A DNA stretch of 6,077 nt from an uncultured Clostridia bacterium (lineage in GTDB: Bacteria; Bacillota; Clostridia; Christensenellales; CAG-138): NCBI GenBank assembly GCA_937915925.1, contig CALGGM010000067.1, forward strand, positions 1 through 6,077. The letters run 5' to 3'. The notes below the pieces were generated by a model that had not been told where the DNA came from, ran no database searches, and saw only the letters and a program-made list of their open reading frames with translations. Of this stretch, positions 1 through 4,750 are shown in pieces; position 1 is the first letter of the stretch, and each line of letters begins with the position of its first letter. Both the position numbers and the translations under genes were made by a program.

Positions 1-2
1 GG

Positions 3-46
3 AGACTTTTTCCGAGAGTCTTGCTGTTTTTTATTGGGACTTTTTT
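3..46 (+). terminator. weak terminator-like hairpin at left edge
   Basis: AGACT (3-7) can pair with AGTCT (17-21), and a T-rich run follows (27-32, then 41-46). GCTGTT (23-28) can also pair with AACAGC (47-52). This could be the tail of a plus-strand gene lying left of the window. The stem is short and the U run starts several bases after it, so the call is weak. Confidence 0.25.
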
Positions 47-52
47 AACAGC

Positions 53-254
53 CCCCACCTGAACTATTCACTCTTCACTTTTCACTCTTCACCGGCTTTT
101 GCCCCTTTCACCGATTCGAACGCGATTGCAGAGAAAAGAGAAGAGAGAAGAGATAAAAGAGAAAAGAAAAGGAAGGAGTTCCGTCGGAAACCCCACCTGA
201 ACTATTCACTCTTCACTGGCTTTTGCCCCTTTCACCGATTCGGACGCGATTGCA
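53..254. repeat. duplicated intergenic block (copies 53-130 and 191-254)
   Basis: Both copies begin CCCCACCTGAACTATTCACT and end CGCGATTGCA. Copy 1 is 78 bp and copy 2 is 64 bp. The difference is an extra internal unit in copy 1 (about 78-92), itself a small tandem repeat of the TTCACTCTTCAC type. Over the shared part I see a single mismatch (A118 against G242). Between the copies, 131-178 is almost pure purine (GA-rich, one T). The purine tract is roughly complementary in composition to the CTTCACTCTTCA pyrimidine tract. No reading frame supports a gene here. Copy 2 runs up to the promoter region of the ZIP gene, so the duplication may have carried or displaced regulatory sequence. Confidence 0.8.
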
Positions 255-260
255 TACGAT
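231..260 (+). promoter_or_regulatory. possible promoter of the ZIP gene
   Basis: TTCACC (231-236) and TACGAT (255-260) are spaced 18 bp apart and each matches the sigma-A consensus at 4 of 6 positions. The predicted start of transcription would lie about 25 bases before the start codon. The -35 falls inside repeat copy 2 and the -10 lies just outside it. No better pair is visible between 180 and 290, but the match is only moderate. Confidence 0.3.
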
Positions 261-291
261 AGGGACAGAACGCAAAAAGGGGAGAGATCAC

Positions 292-1047
292 ATGTCGGAA
301 GCAATCAAGGGACTGCTCGTGCCGTTTCTGGGTACGTCGATCGGCGCTGCCGCCGTCCTGTTCGTCAAGCGGGGAAAGGCGGTGCGGCTCGGCGGGTACC
401 TTGCGGACGCGGCGGCGGGCATCATGGCGGCGACGTCCGTGTTCAGCCTGCTGCTTCCGGCGATGGAGGAGGCGGAGCGCAGCGGCGCGATCCCGTGGAT
501 GCCCGCGGTGATCGGGTTTCTTGCGGGCGTCGTGCTGCTCGCGCTTTGGGATCGCGTATCAAGCCGCATCGAGCGCACCGGACGCGTAGCGCATTCGACG
601 CGCATGCTCGTGCTTTCGGTCAGCTTACACAACATCCCGGAGGGCATGGCGGTCGGCGCGGCATATGCGGGACTGCTGTCCGGCAGCACGACCGTAACCG
701 CCATGAGTGCGTTTGCGCTGTCGCTCGGGATTGCGCTGCAGAACCTGCCCGAGGGCGCGATCATTTCGCTGCCGCTGTCCGCCTCCGGCGTGTCAAAGGG
801 CAAGTCCCTCTTTTACGGCGTGCTCTCCGGCGCGTCCGAGCCGATCGCGGGCGCGTTGACGATCCTGCTTTCACAATTCGCCGTGCCTGCGCTGCCGTGG
901 CTGCTTTCGTTTGCGGCGGGCGCGATGGCGTACGTGACCGGCTTTGAACTGCTTCCCGATACGCTGTTGAACCGTCCGAGGCTCGGCACGCTCGCCGTGC
1001 TGTTCGGCTTCCTTCTGATGACCGCGATGGACGTCCTTTTGGGCTGA
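292..1047 (+). CDS. ZIP-family divalent metal transporter (GufA/ZupT-like)
   Basis: A 251-residue integral membrane protein of the ZIP family, which moves zinc and related divalent metals into the cytoplasm. The family's metal-site motifs are visible. HNIPEG (residues 113-118) is in the fourth membrane segment and QNLPEG (150-155) in the fifth. A Glu-Pro (183-184) follows in the sixth. Gln in place of His at the head of the second motif is, as I recall it, typical of the GufA branch rather than a defect. About eight hydrophobic segments fill the length, and the size matches bacterial ZIPs. I chose ATG 292 because AGGGGAG lies 7 bases before it; an upstream TTG at 223 in the same frame has no such site and lies inside a repeat. 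The stop is one base from the stop of the convergent ABC-F gene. Substrate specificity cannot be read from the sequence. Confidence 0.9.
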   Translation: MSEAIKGLLVPFLGTSIGAAAVLFVKRGKAVRLGGYLADAAAGIMAATSVFSLLLPAMEEAERSGAIPWMPAVIGFLAGVVLLALWDRVSSRIERTGRVAHSTRMLVLSVSLHNIPEGMAVGAAYAGLLSGSTTVTAMSAFALSLGIALQNLPEGAIISLPLSASGVSKGKSLFYGVLSGASEPIAGALTILLSQFAVPALPWLLSFAAGAMAYVTGFELLPDTLLNRPRLGTLAVLFGFLLMTAMDVLLG

Positions 1048-1048
1048 A

Positions 1049-2593
1049 TCAAAGCGCGGACGCATCGAACGGCATAAGCCCGTTTCGATCGAGCTTCAGC
1101 ACGCGCGTCGCCGCCTCCGAAATCAGCTTGCGGTCGTGCGTCACCGTGAGGATCGCGCCGCGAAATTCCCGCAAGAGCGTTCGCACCGCGGGCGCGGAAA
1201 GCGGGGAGAGGTTTCGCGTCGGCTCGTCGAGCACCAGCACGTCCGCGCGGTCGAGGATCGCTTTCAAGAGAAGCAGTTTCGCCTGCTGTCCGCCGCTTAG
1301 CGCGCAGATCGGGTGGTCCATTTCATCGGTCGTGTACTTCATGCTGCCGAGAAAGATCTTCGCCTCGGTCACCGACGCCTTATCGCCGTCCGGCGCGAGG
1401 AATTCCTCCGGAAGCCGATCGAGCGGCAAAAGGTCGGCGTAGGTCTGCGGCATGTAAAACACGTTGTACCCGCGCCGTTCGATCTCGGGCACGAGCCGCC
1501 GAAGAAGCGTCGTCTTTCCGCAGCCGTTGCGTCCCACGATGCACACGCGCTCCGGTCCCGTGATGCGCAGCGCGACGTTCTCGGCGAGCACGCGATCCGC
1601 AAGCGCAAGCGTTTCGGGCCCGTACGCAAGCACCGTTTTCCCGTTCTTCACCTCGCCGCCGAGCCACTTCGGCAGGATCGCCCATTCCGCTTCCGGCGCT
1701 TCGGGAAGCGCTTCCTGCTCCTTTTCAAGGCGCCGTCCGATCGACTGCACCGTGTGCATTTTCTTCTTTAAAAGCCGACCGGTGCTTGGATCCTGACGCG
1801 TCAGCGTCGCCTGCGCATGGTCGACCGCATTGTAGATCGCAAGGTAGCGCTCCTTCTTTTCGCGGAACGCCTTCTGCTCGAACTGCGCGACCTGCGCCTG
1901 ATGACTGAACGCCGCGTCGCGCCGCCGCATGTACTCGTCGTACGGGATGTTCGCCGCCGTCGCCCGCGGGATCTTCTTTCGGCGTACCATCTCAAGATGG
2001 ATGATCGCCTCCGCCGTGCGGGAAAGCAGCACCTCGTCATGCGAAATAAAGAGCACGGTCTTTTTGACGGACGAAAGGAACCGCTCGAGCCACAGGAGCG
2101 TATCGAGGTCCAGATCGTTGCTCGGCTCGTCCAACAGCAGCACGTCGCAGTCGTTGATGAGAAGCGCTGCAAGCGCGAGCTTCACGCGCTCGCCGCCGGA
2201 CAGCGTGCCCATCCTTTGATCCGAATACGCGAGATCAAAGGGCAGGTCGACCTCCTTCATCGCGCGGGACAGCGCCTTCGGGGTCAGCGCATCCTCGCGG
2301 GTGTGCGTACCGAGGTATTCGTACACGGACAGCGTTCGGTCCGCCTCAAGGAGCTCCTGCGAAAGATACCCCTTTGTGCCGGAGACCGACGCGCTGCCGG
2401 TCACCGTCGCGTAGCCTTCGACGAGCGCGGGGTCGTAGAGCCATTTCAAAAGGGTCGATTTGCCGTTGCCCTCCTCGCCGATCAGCGCGACCTTTGCGCC
2501 GTCGGGCACGGTGAAGGAGAAATCCTCCACGATCGTTTTTTGGTCACGGTCGATCGTGACCGAGATGTTTCTTGCCTGTATCGTATTTCTCAC
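1049..2593 (-). CDS. ABC-F family ATPase (translation factor / ribosome protection type)
   Basis: A 514-residue soluble protein with two ABC ATPase domains and no membrane segment, the ABC-F layout. Such proteins act at the ribosome; some branches give resistance to antibiotics that bind the 50S subunit. Domain 1 has Walker A GEEGNGKST (39-47), signature LSGGE (131-135), Walker B ending DE (155-156) and switch His185. A charged helical linker follows (about 200-310). Domain 2 has Walker A GRNGCGKTT (354-362), signature LSGGQ (432-436), catalytic Glu457 and switch His486. After the second Walker B the sequence reads RNLSPLS instead of the usual NHLD. Only about 50 residues separate the first Q-loop from its signature, so the arm insertion of EttA-type members appears absent. 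Length and layout resemble Lsa/Vga-type proteins, but resistance is not proven. It starts at GTG 2593, overlapping the GNAT stop by four bases (GTGA), with AGAAGGA immediately before it, so translation is probably coupled. Confidence 0.9.
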   Translation of the reverse strand: MRNTIQARNISVTIDRDQKTIVEDFSFTVPDGAKVALIGEEGNGKSTLLKWLYDPALVEGYATVTGSASVSGTKGYLSQELLEADRTLSVYEYLGTHTREDALTPKALSRAMKEVDLPFDLAYSDQRMGTLSGGERVKLALAALLINDCDVLLLDEPSNDLDLDTLLWLERFLSSVKKTVLFISHDEVLLSRTAEAIIHLEMVRRKKIPRATAANIPYDEYMRRRDAAFSHQAQVAQFEQKAFREKKERYLAIYNAVDHAQATLTRQDPSTGRLLKKKMHTVQSIGRRLEKEQEALPEAPEAEWAILPKWLGGEVKNGKTVLAYGPETLALADRVLAENVALRITGPERVCIVGRNGCGKTTLLRRLVPEIERRGYNVFYMPQTYADLLPLDRLPEEFLAPDGDKASVTEAKIFLGSMKYTTDEMDHPICALSGGQQAKLLLLKAILDRADVLVLDEPTRNLSPLSAPAVRTLLREFRGAILTVTHDRKLISEAATRVLKLDRNGLMPFDASAL

Positions 2594-3102
2594 TTCCTTC
2601 TGTACTGATAGCGGCAGATCGTGCGCGGCTCGCCCTGATAGGGCCCGACGCCTTCAAAACGCTTCTCAAAGCCGCATTTTTCCATGACCCGCCGCGACGG
2701 GTAGTTGTCGGCAAGGCAGACGCCCTCGATAACGTCGAGCCCGAGCATGGGCATGATCGCGGGCAAAAATGCGTTGACCGCCTCGGTGCAGAAGCCGCGG
2801 TTTCTGTAGCGCTCGCCGATGTGATAGCCGAGCTCCCAAACGCCGTCCTCGAGCGGCACCGCCTGTACATAGCCGATGTTCGTGCCGTCGTTTAAAAGAA
2901 TGGGGTAGACGAGCGGACCGTCCGTCTTGCCGTACTGCGTCATGAGGAACGCGACCGTCTCCGCCGCCTCCTCGACCGTTTCAAACACCTCATCCGGCAC
3001 AAAGCGGCGGTTGTCCTCATCGAGCGAGTTCAGATGCACCGCTTCCGCCATATCAAGGGTAAACTCCGTGATGGTTAACCGTTCGGTTTCCAAATGGAAC
3101 AT
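2590..3102 (-). CDS. GNAT-family N-acetyltransferase (RimJ/RimL-like)
   Basis: A 170-residue protein of the Acetyltransf_3 type, which uses acetyl-CoA to acetylate an amine on a protein N-terminus or a small molecule. Visible hallmarks are the N-terminal LETERL strand start (4-9), the acetyl-CoA loop region YRNRGFCTEA (99-108), and N133 followed by the PSRRVMEKCGF helix (135-145), common in this branch. The length is normal. I chose ATG 3102 because AAAGGA sits at normal spacing before it and because family members begin close to LETERL. A longer frame back to a GTG at 3225 would read through the leader terminator and add an unrelated arginine-rich stretch. It is the first gene of an operon with the ABC-F gene. 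The target is unknown: it could be a ribosomal protein, an antibiotic or an unrelated substrate. Confidence 0.88.
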   Translation of the reverse strand: MFHLETERLTITEFTLDMAEAVHLNSLDEDNRRFVPDEVFETVEEAAETVAFLMTQYGKTDGPLVYPILLNDGTNIGYVQAVPLEDGVWELGYHIGERYRNRGFCTEAVNAFLPAIMPMLGLDVIEGVCLADNYPSRRVMEKCGFEKRFEGVGPYQGEPRTICRYQYRRK

Positions 3103-3127
3103 ATCATCATCCTTTCTGTTTTTCGCA

Positions 3128-3164
3128 AATAAAAAATCGTTCCGCTGCCAAAAAGCCGGAACGA
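3128..3164 (-). terminator. intrinsic terminator in the GNAT/ABC-F leader (candidate attenuator)
   Basis: On the minus strand TCGTTCCG (3164-3157) pairs with CGGAACGA (3144-3137), an 8-bp stem with a 12-base loop, followed at once by TTTTTTATTT (3136-3127). This is a complete intrinsic terminator placed after the operon promoter and about 25 bases before the GNAT start codon. It has no gene of its own to terminate, so the likely role is conditional termination of the GNAT/ABC-F transcript. That role is inference; the hairpin and U run are seen. Confidence 0.7.
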
Positions 3165-3173
3165 CCCAAAAAT

Positions 3174-3252
3174 ACCGACGCCGTCGGTGATAAAAGGAGG
3201 ATGATCCGCATTTTCGGCAACGCACACAACACCCAAAGCCTCGGGCGTCGGT
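3174..3252 (-). promoter_or_regulatory. competing pairings in the GNAT/ABC-F leader
   Basis: In the minus-strand RNA, ACCGACGCC (3252-3244) is exactly complementary to GGCGTCGGT (3182-3174). The second segment can instead fold locally as CCGAC-GGC-GTCGG (3187-3175). The first segment can fold with the TTGGGTGTTG stretch just after it, giving about 10 pairs including G-U. Mutually exclusive folds of this kind are what an attenuator would need. None of them directly overlaps the terminator stem, so the switching logic is not settled by the sequence. Confidence 0.4.
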
Positions 3253-3274
3253 CTACGTTTTCAAAAAAGACGGA

Positions 3275-3303
3275 TCAGTTGCGCATTCGCTCGTTTGCCT
3301 CCT
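3275..3303 (-). other. strong ribosome binding site with possible MRN leader peptide
   Basis: AGGAGG (3303-3298) lies within about 10 bases of the predicted transcript start, but no full gene begins there. The first ATG after it (3286, spacing 11) opens only ATG CGC AAC TGA, a tripeptide Met-Arg-Asn. Short leader peptides that sense ribosome stalling are known before several ABC-F resistance genes. A three-residue frame with wide spacing is marginal, so the Shine-Dalgarno match could be chance. Confidence 0.25.
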
Positions 3304-3316
3304 GTTGTTTTTTGTT

Positions 3317-3345
3317 ACTATATCAAAATCGCGAAGCGCTGTCAA
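3317..3345 (-). promoter_or_regulatory. sigma-A promoter of the GNAT/ABC-F operon
   Basis: On the minus strand a perfect -35 TTGACA (3345-3340) is followed by a 17-bp spacer and the -10 TATAGT (3322-3317), which matches consensus at 5 of 6. Transcription would start near 3310, giving a leader of about 207 nt before the GNAT start codon. Confidence 0.8.
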
Positions 3346-3359
3346 GCGGGACGCGGCAA

Positions 3360-3388
3360 CAGCGTGTCAAAAACCTTTTGACACGCTG
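3360..3388. repeat. perfect 13-bp inverted repeat, 3-base loop
   Basis: CAGCGTGTCAAAA (3360-3372) and TTTTGACACGCTG (3376-3388) are exact reverse complements around ACC. The structure lies just upstream of the operon promoter on the minus strand. The inner A/T part gives a four-base U run only within the stem, so it is not a standard terminator. It may be a repeat end, a protein-binding palindrome or part of a dispersed intergenic repeat. Confidence 0.75.
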
Positions 3389-3712
3389 AGCAGGCTGTTG
3401 ATAAGGGAGAGATGGCGACGCGCGGGAAGCGCGCGACGGCACCGCTGTAACGAAGCGAAGCGAAGTGGCGAAAGAATTCGCGTTTTCGCGACGGAGCTAT
3501 ACTAACGTATGCGACCGAAGATGGCGACGCGCGGGAAGCGTGCGACGTCACCGCTGTAACGGAGCGAAGCGGAGTGGTTAAGAAAACGCGGATAGTTTGC
3601 GGCGGAATAAATAAAAAGAAAGGGCGTTTTCGGAGGAGGTTTGTCAAGGGGCTCAATATCTCGAGCAAATGCGCAGCGCAATAAATAGGCGTTAGAAGCC
3701 CACCTAATGCGG
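3389..3712. other. gene-free stretch between operon promoter and the small membrane gene
   Basis: Both strands have open frames here, but none has a convincing ribosome binding site or recognisable protein. The longest, on the minus strand over 3342-3668, runs through the inverted repeat and both direct repeats, so its translation reflects repeat DNA. A TCGCG-TTTT-CGCGA hairpin lies at about 3478-3491. The stretch 3600-3690 (AGAAAGGGCG followed by GGAGGAGGTTTGTCAAGGGG) has no assignable function. The DNA shifts from GC-rich to AT-rich towards its right end. Confidence 0.5.
3411..3577 (+). repeat. 58-bp direct repeat pair (3411-3468 and 3520-3577)
   Basis: The two copies begin GATGGCGACGCGCGGGAAGC and end near GAAGCG(A/G)AGTGG. 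I count four substitutions in 58 positions. They start 109 bases apart. In copy B the CCGCT near its middle pairs with AGCGG near its end, while in copy A that pairing is partly lost. No transposase or target-site duplication is visible. This looks like a dispersed intergenic repeat present twice. Confidence 0.75.
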
Positions 3713-3741
3713 ATAAATGAAAAGCAGGGATGAACCCTGCT
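3713..3741 (-). terminator. terminator of the small membrane protein gene
   Basis: On the minus strand AGCAGGG (3741-3735) pairs with CCCTGCT (3729-3723) around a 5-base loop, followed by TTTCATTTAT. The orientation fits the minus-strand gene ending at 3841, about 100 bases upstream. The U run is interrupted, so efficiency is uncertain. Confidence 0.5.
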
Positions 3742-3840
3742 ATTCCGATGCCTCTGTTTTGTAGTACGCCTTGTATATTAGTTGGTTTTTTTAGTATATG
3801 GGAAAGATACTTCTATATTGCTTTTACTAATATGGTTTAA

Positions 3841-4062
3841 TTAAAAGCAACGTGTAAATGTTAAAACTAAATATATAAGACCTACTACAACACCCGCAAT
3901 GGAAACAATAATACCTATCATCGCAAGAATATAAAACAGTCTTGTGTGTTTTCTGATTTCATCTAAACTTTCATTTACTTTATAGAGTTCGTCCAATATA
4001 TCCTCATTCTGATAGTGTCGCATTTCCATTTGACTTCTTTGTTTAGTCTGATTTGTTTCCAT
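3841..4062 (-). CDS. small single-pass membrane protein, unknown function
   Basis: A 73-residue protein that I do not recognise. Residues 1-20 are polar and rich in Gln, Asn and Met. Residues 21-40 (ILDELYKVNESLDEIRKH) have a heptad-like pattern of hydrophobic residues and could form a short coiled coil. Residues 43-68 are a continuous hydrophobic membrane span. The tail is only TRCF. I chose ATG 4062 because AGGAGGG (4074-4068) lies 5 bases before it; an in-frame ATG at 4077 overlaps that ribosome binding site and would add five residues. The gene is distinctly more AT-rich than the genes on either side, which suggests recent acquisition. No convincing promoter lies directly upstream, so it may be transcribed by read-through from the promoter at 4335-4363. 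Small membrane proteins of this shape occur in phage and mobile regions, but nothing here proves that origin. Confidence 0.7.
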   Translation of the reverse strand: METNQTKQRSQMEMRHYQNEDILDELYKVNESLDEIRKHTRLFYILAMIGIIVSIAGVVVGLIYLVLTFTRCF

Positions 4063-4176
4063 ATTTACCCTCCTCATTACTTGTTTAGAATTGCATTTCT
4101 TATTCCAACCGACAAAATGATACTGTTATGATAATTACATTCCCCCTATCAAATATTTGTTGCTTATGTTTACAAC

Positions 4177-4204
4177 AAAAAAGTGCGCAGCCGGAGCTGC
4201 GCAC
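4177..4204 (-). terminator. strong intrinsic terminator after the long hairpin
   Basis: On the minus strand GTGCGCAGC (4204-4196) pairs perfectly with GCTGCGCAC (4191-4183) around a TCCG tetraloop. TTTTTT (4182-4177) follows at once, then GTTGT. The 9-bp GC-rich stem and clean U run make this a textbook terminator for the minus strand only. The plus strand has no U run after it. It lies between the promoter at 4335-4363 and the small membrane gene. Confidence 0.88.
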
Positions 4205-4330
4205 GAAAAACGCAAGCTCCTATTGCTGCCACACAATTCTTTAACATCCTAAGAGAACGCAAAGATGGAGAATGCGTTTTTGCCGGAGCTAACGCGGTTC
4301 TCTCAGGATAATATGGAATTGTGTGGCAAT
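4177..4330 (-). ncRNA. candidate structured small RNA or attenuating leader
   Basis: The predicted transcript starts at about 4330 and ends at the terminator at 4177, roughly 150 nt. Its 5' end is the arm of a long hairpin. TTGCCACACAATTC (4329-4316) pairs with GAATTGTGTGGCA and the following G (4239-4226). Then comes a symmetric 6x6 internal loop. ATCCTGAGAGAAC (4309-4297) then pairs with GTTCTCTTAGGAT (4258-4246) through one G-U. That makes about 27 pairs over 33 positions, with a 38-base apical region. The 9-mer AGCTCCGGC occurs both in the apical region (4290-4282) and across the terminator arm and loop (4198-4190). GGAGCT in the linker (4220-4215) is complementary to AGCTCC in both. I recognise no known RNA family; 6S RNA was considered and not supported. 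A palindromic mobile repeat is the main alternative. Confidence 0.5.
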
Positions 4331-4334
4331 TAGG

Positions 4335-4363
4335 ATTATATCACGAGGGATATAGAATCGCAA
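4335..4363 (-). promoter_or_regulatory. extended -10 promoter of the candidate structured RNA
   Basis: On the minus strand TTGCGA (4363-4358), a 17-bp spacer, and a perfect TATAAT (4340-4335) preceded by TGA, giving the extended -10 motif TGNTATAAT. Transcription should begin at about 4330-4328, where the 5' arm of the long inverted repeat starts. The -35 matches consensus at 4 of 6, which an extended -10 compensates for. Confidence 0.65.
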
Positions 4364-4712
4364 TGGTTTTTGAGATTTTGCGGTATTCCTCAACGCTTTT
4401 TGAAAAAGAAAGCGCACGTCCCGACGAAGGAGGGTATCACCGCCGCAAGGTGGTGTATAAGTGCGCCCTTGGAAAAAATCGGGCAGCCGTGTGGCTGCCC
4501 TTCATGGTTTCGTTTTACCTGCCGAGAGAGAAGCTCCTTTCAGATAGCTGCTATCGTTTCAAACTACCGCAGAAAGATCATACCGCAGCTAATCAATAGT
4601 AGTGTTTGAAAACACCCTTTACAGAATAACTCTTCTGCGCCCTTTCATCGTGCCGGTATTCATTTGAATCATCTCGCCGCAAACGGTCTGACCCCTTTTG
4701 CGACAGCCTGAG
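4364..4712. other. gene-free stretch with several hairpins, no defensible gene
   Basis: A plus-strand frame (GTG 4321 to 4599) has no ribosome binding site, starts inside the long hairpin and reads through a terminator stem, so I do not call it. Structures seen: TTTCAAAC (4557-4564) with GTTTGAAA (4604-4611), and TAGCTGC (4545-4551) with GCAGCTA (4585-4591). The two pairings cross each other. A weak CACC/GGTG hairpin lies near 4439-4455. On the minus strand a short frame ends with a stop near 4620, but I recognise no protein in it. This could be a dispersed intergenic repeat or a second structured RNA ending at the 4473-4500 terminator. Confidence 0.5.
4473..4500 (-). terminator. intrinsic terminator without an obvious gene
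   Basis: On the minus strand GGGCAGCC (4500-4493) pairs with GGCTGCCC (4488-4481) around ACAC, followed by GATTTTTTCC. The stem is perfect and GC-rich and the U run is good. The nearest minus-strand gene upstream, the YitT family gene, ends about 250 bases away. The terminator may therefore serve a long yitT-like tail or an unannotated RNA. Confidence 0.7.
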
Positions 4713-4736
4713 GCGGCGATCCAGTGGGATCGCCGC
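4713..4736 (-). terminator. GC-rich hairpin just after the YitT-family stop codon
   Basis: GCGGCGATCC (4713-4722) and GGATCGCCGC (4727-4736) are perfect reverse complements around AGTG. The hairpin begins 14 bases after the stop of the minus-strand gene, a usual terminator position. No U run follows on either strand. It may act as a 3' end stabiliser, a REP-like element or a poor terminator. Confidence 0.35.
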
Positions 4737-4750
4737 AAAGGGAAGCTGTG

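Noticed and set aside
108..128. tRNA-like T-loop (GATTCGAAC)
   Set aside because: The flanks do not form the 5-bp T stem and no acceptor or anticodon arm is present; the second copy has a substitution in the loop.
223..291. N-terminal extension of the ZIP protein to TTG 223
   Set aside because: It lies in the repeat copy and the candidate promoter, with no ribosome binding site; ATG 292 has AGGGGAG at good spacing.
3103..3225. N-terminal extension of the GNAT protein to GTG 3225
   Set aside because: It would translate the terminator hairpin and adds an arginine-rich segment foreign to the family; ATG 3102 has a proper ribosome binding site.
3201..3389. Plus-strand open frame starting directly after AAAGGAGG
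   Set aside because: The ribosome binding site touches the ATG with no spacing, and the frame runs antisense through the operon leader and promoter, which explain the region better.
3411..3577. CRISPR array
   Set aside because: There are only two copies, the repeats are longer than CRISPR repeats and differ from each other, and no cas gene is present.
3342..3668. Minus-strand open frame of 108 codons
   Set aside because: It passes through the perfect palindrome and both 58-bp repeats, has no ribosome binding site and no recognisable domain; its amino-acid pattern follows the repeat DNA.
4177..4330. 6S RNA identity for the long hairpin
   Set aside because: The transcript is shorter than usual and the internal loop is a small symmetric 6x6 instead of the large central bubble; no conserved 6S sequence is recognised.
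4415..4500. T-box leader on the plus strand (GGAGGGTATCACCGCC followed by a hairpin)
   Set aside because: It does not match the conserved T-box AGGGTGGNACCGCG sequence, and no plus-strand gene follows.
4321..4599. Plus-strand open frames of 92 and 79 codons in 4321-4609
   Set aside because: They begin with a weak start in the long hairpin or lack a ribosome binding site, and read through the 4481-4500 terminator stem. Two overlapping frames both open suggests non-coding sequence.
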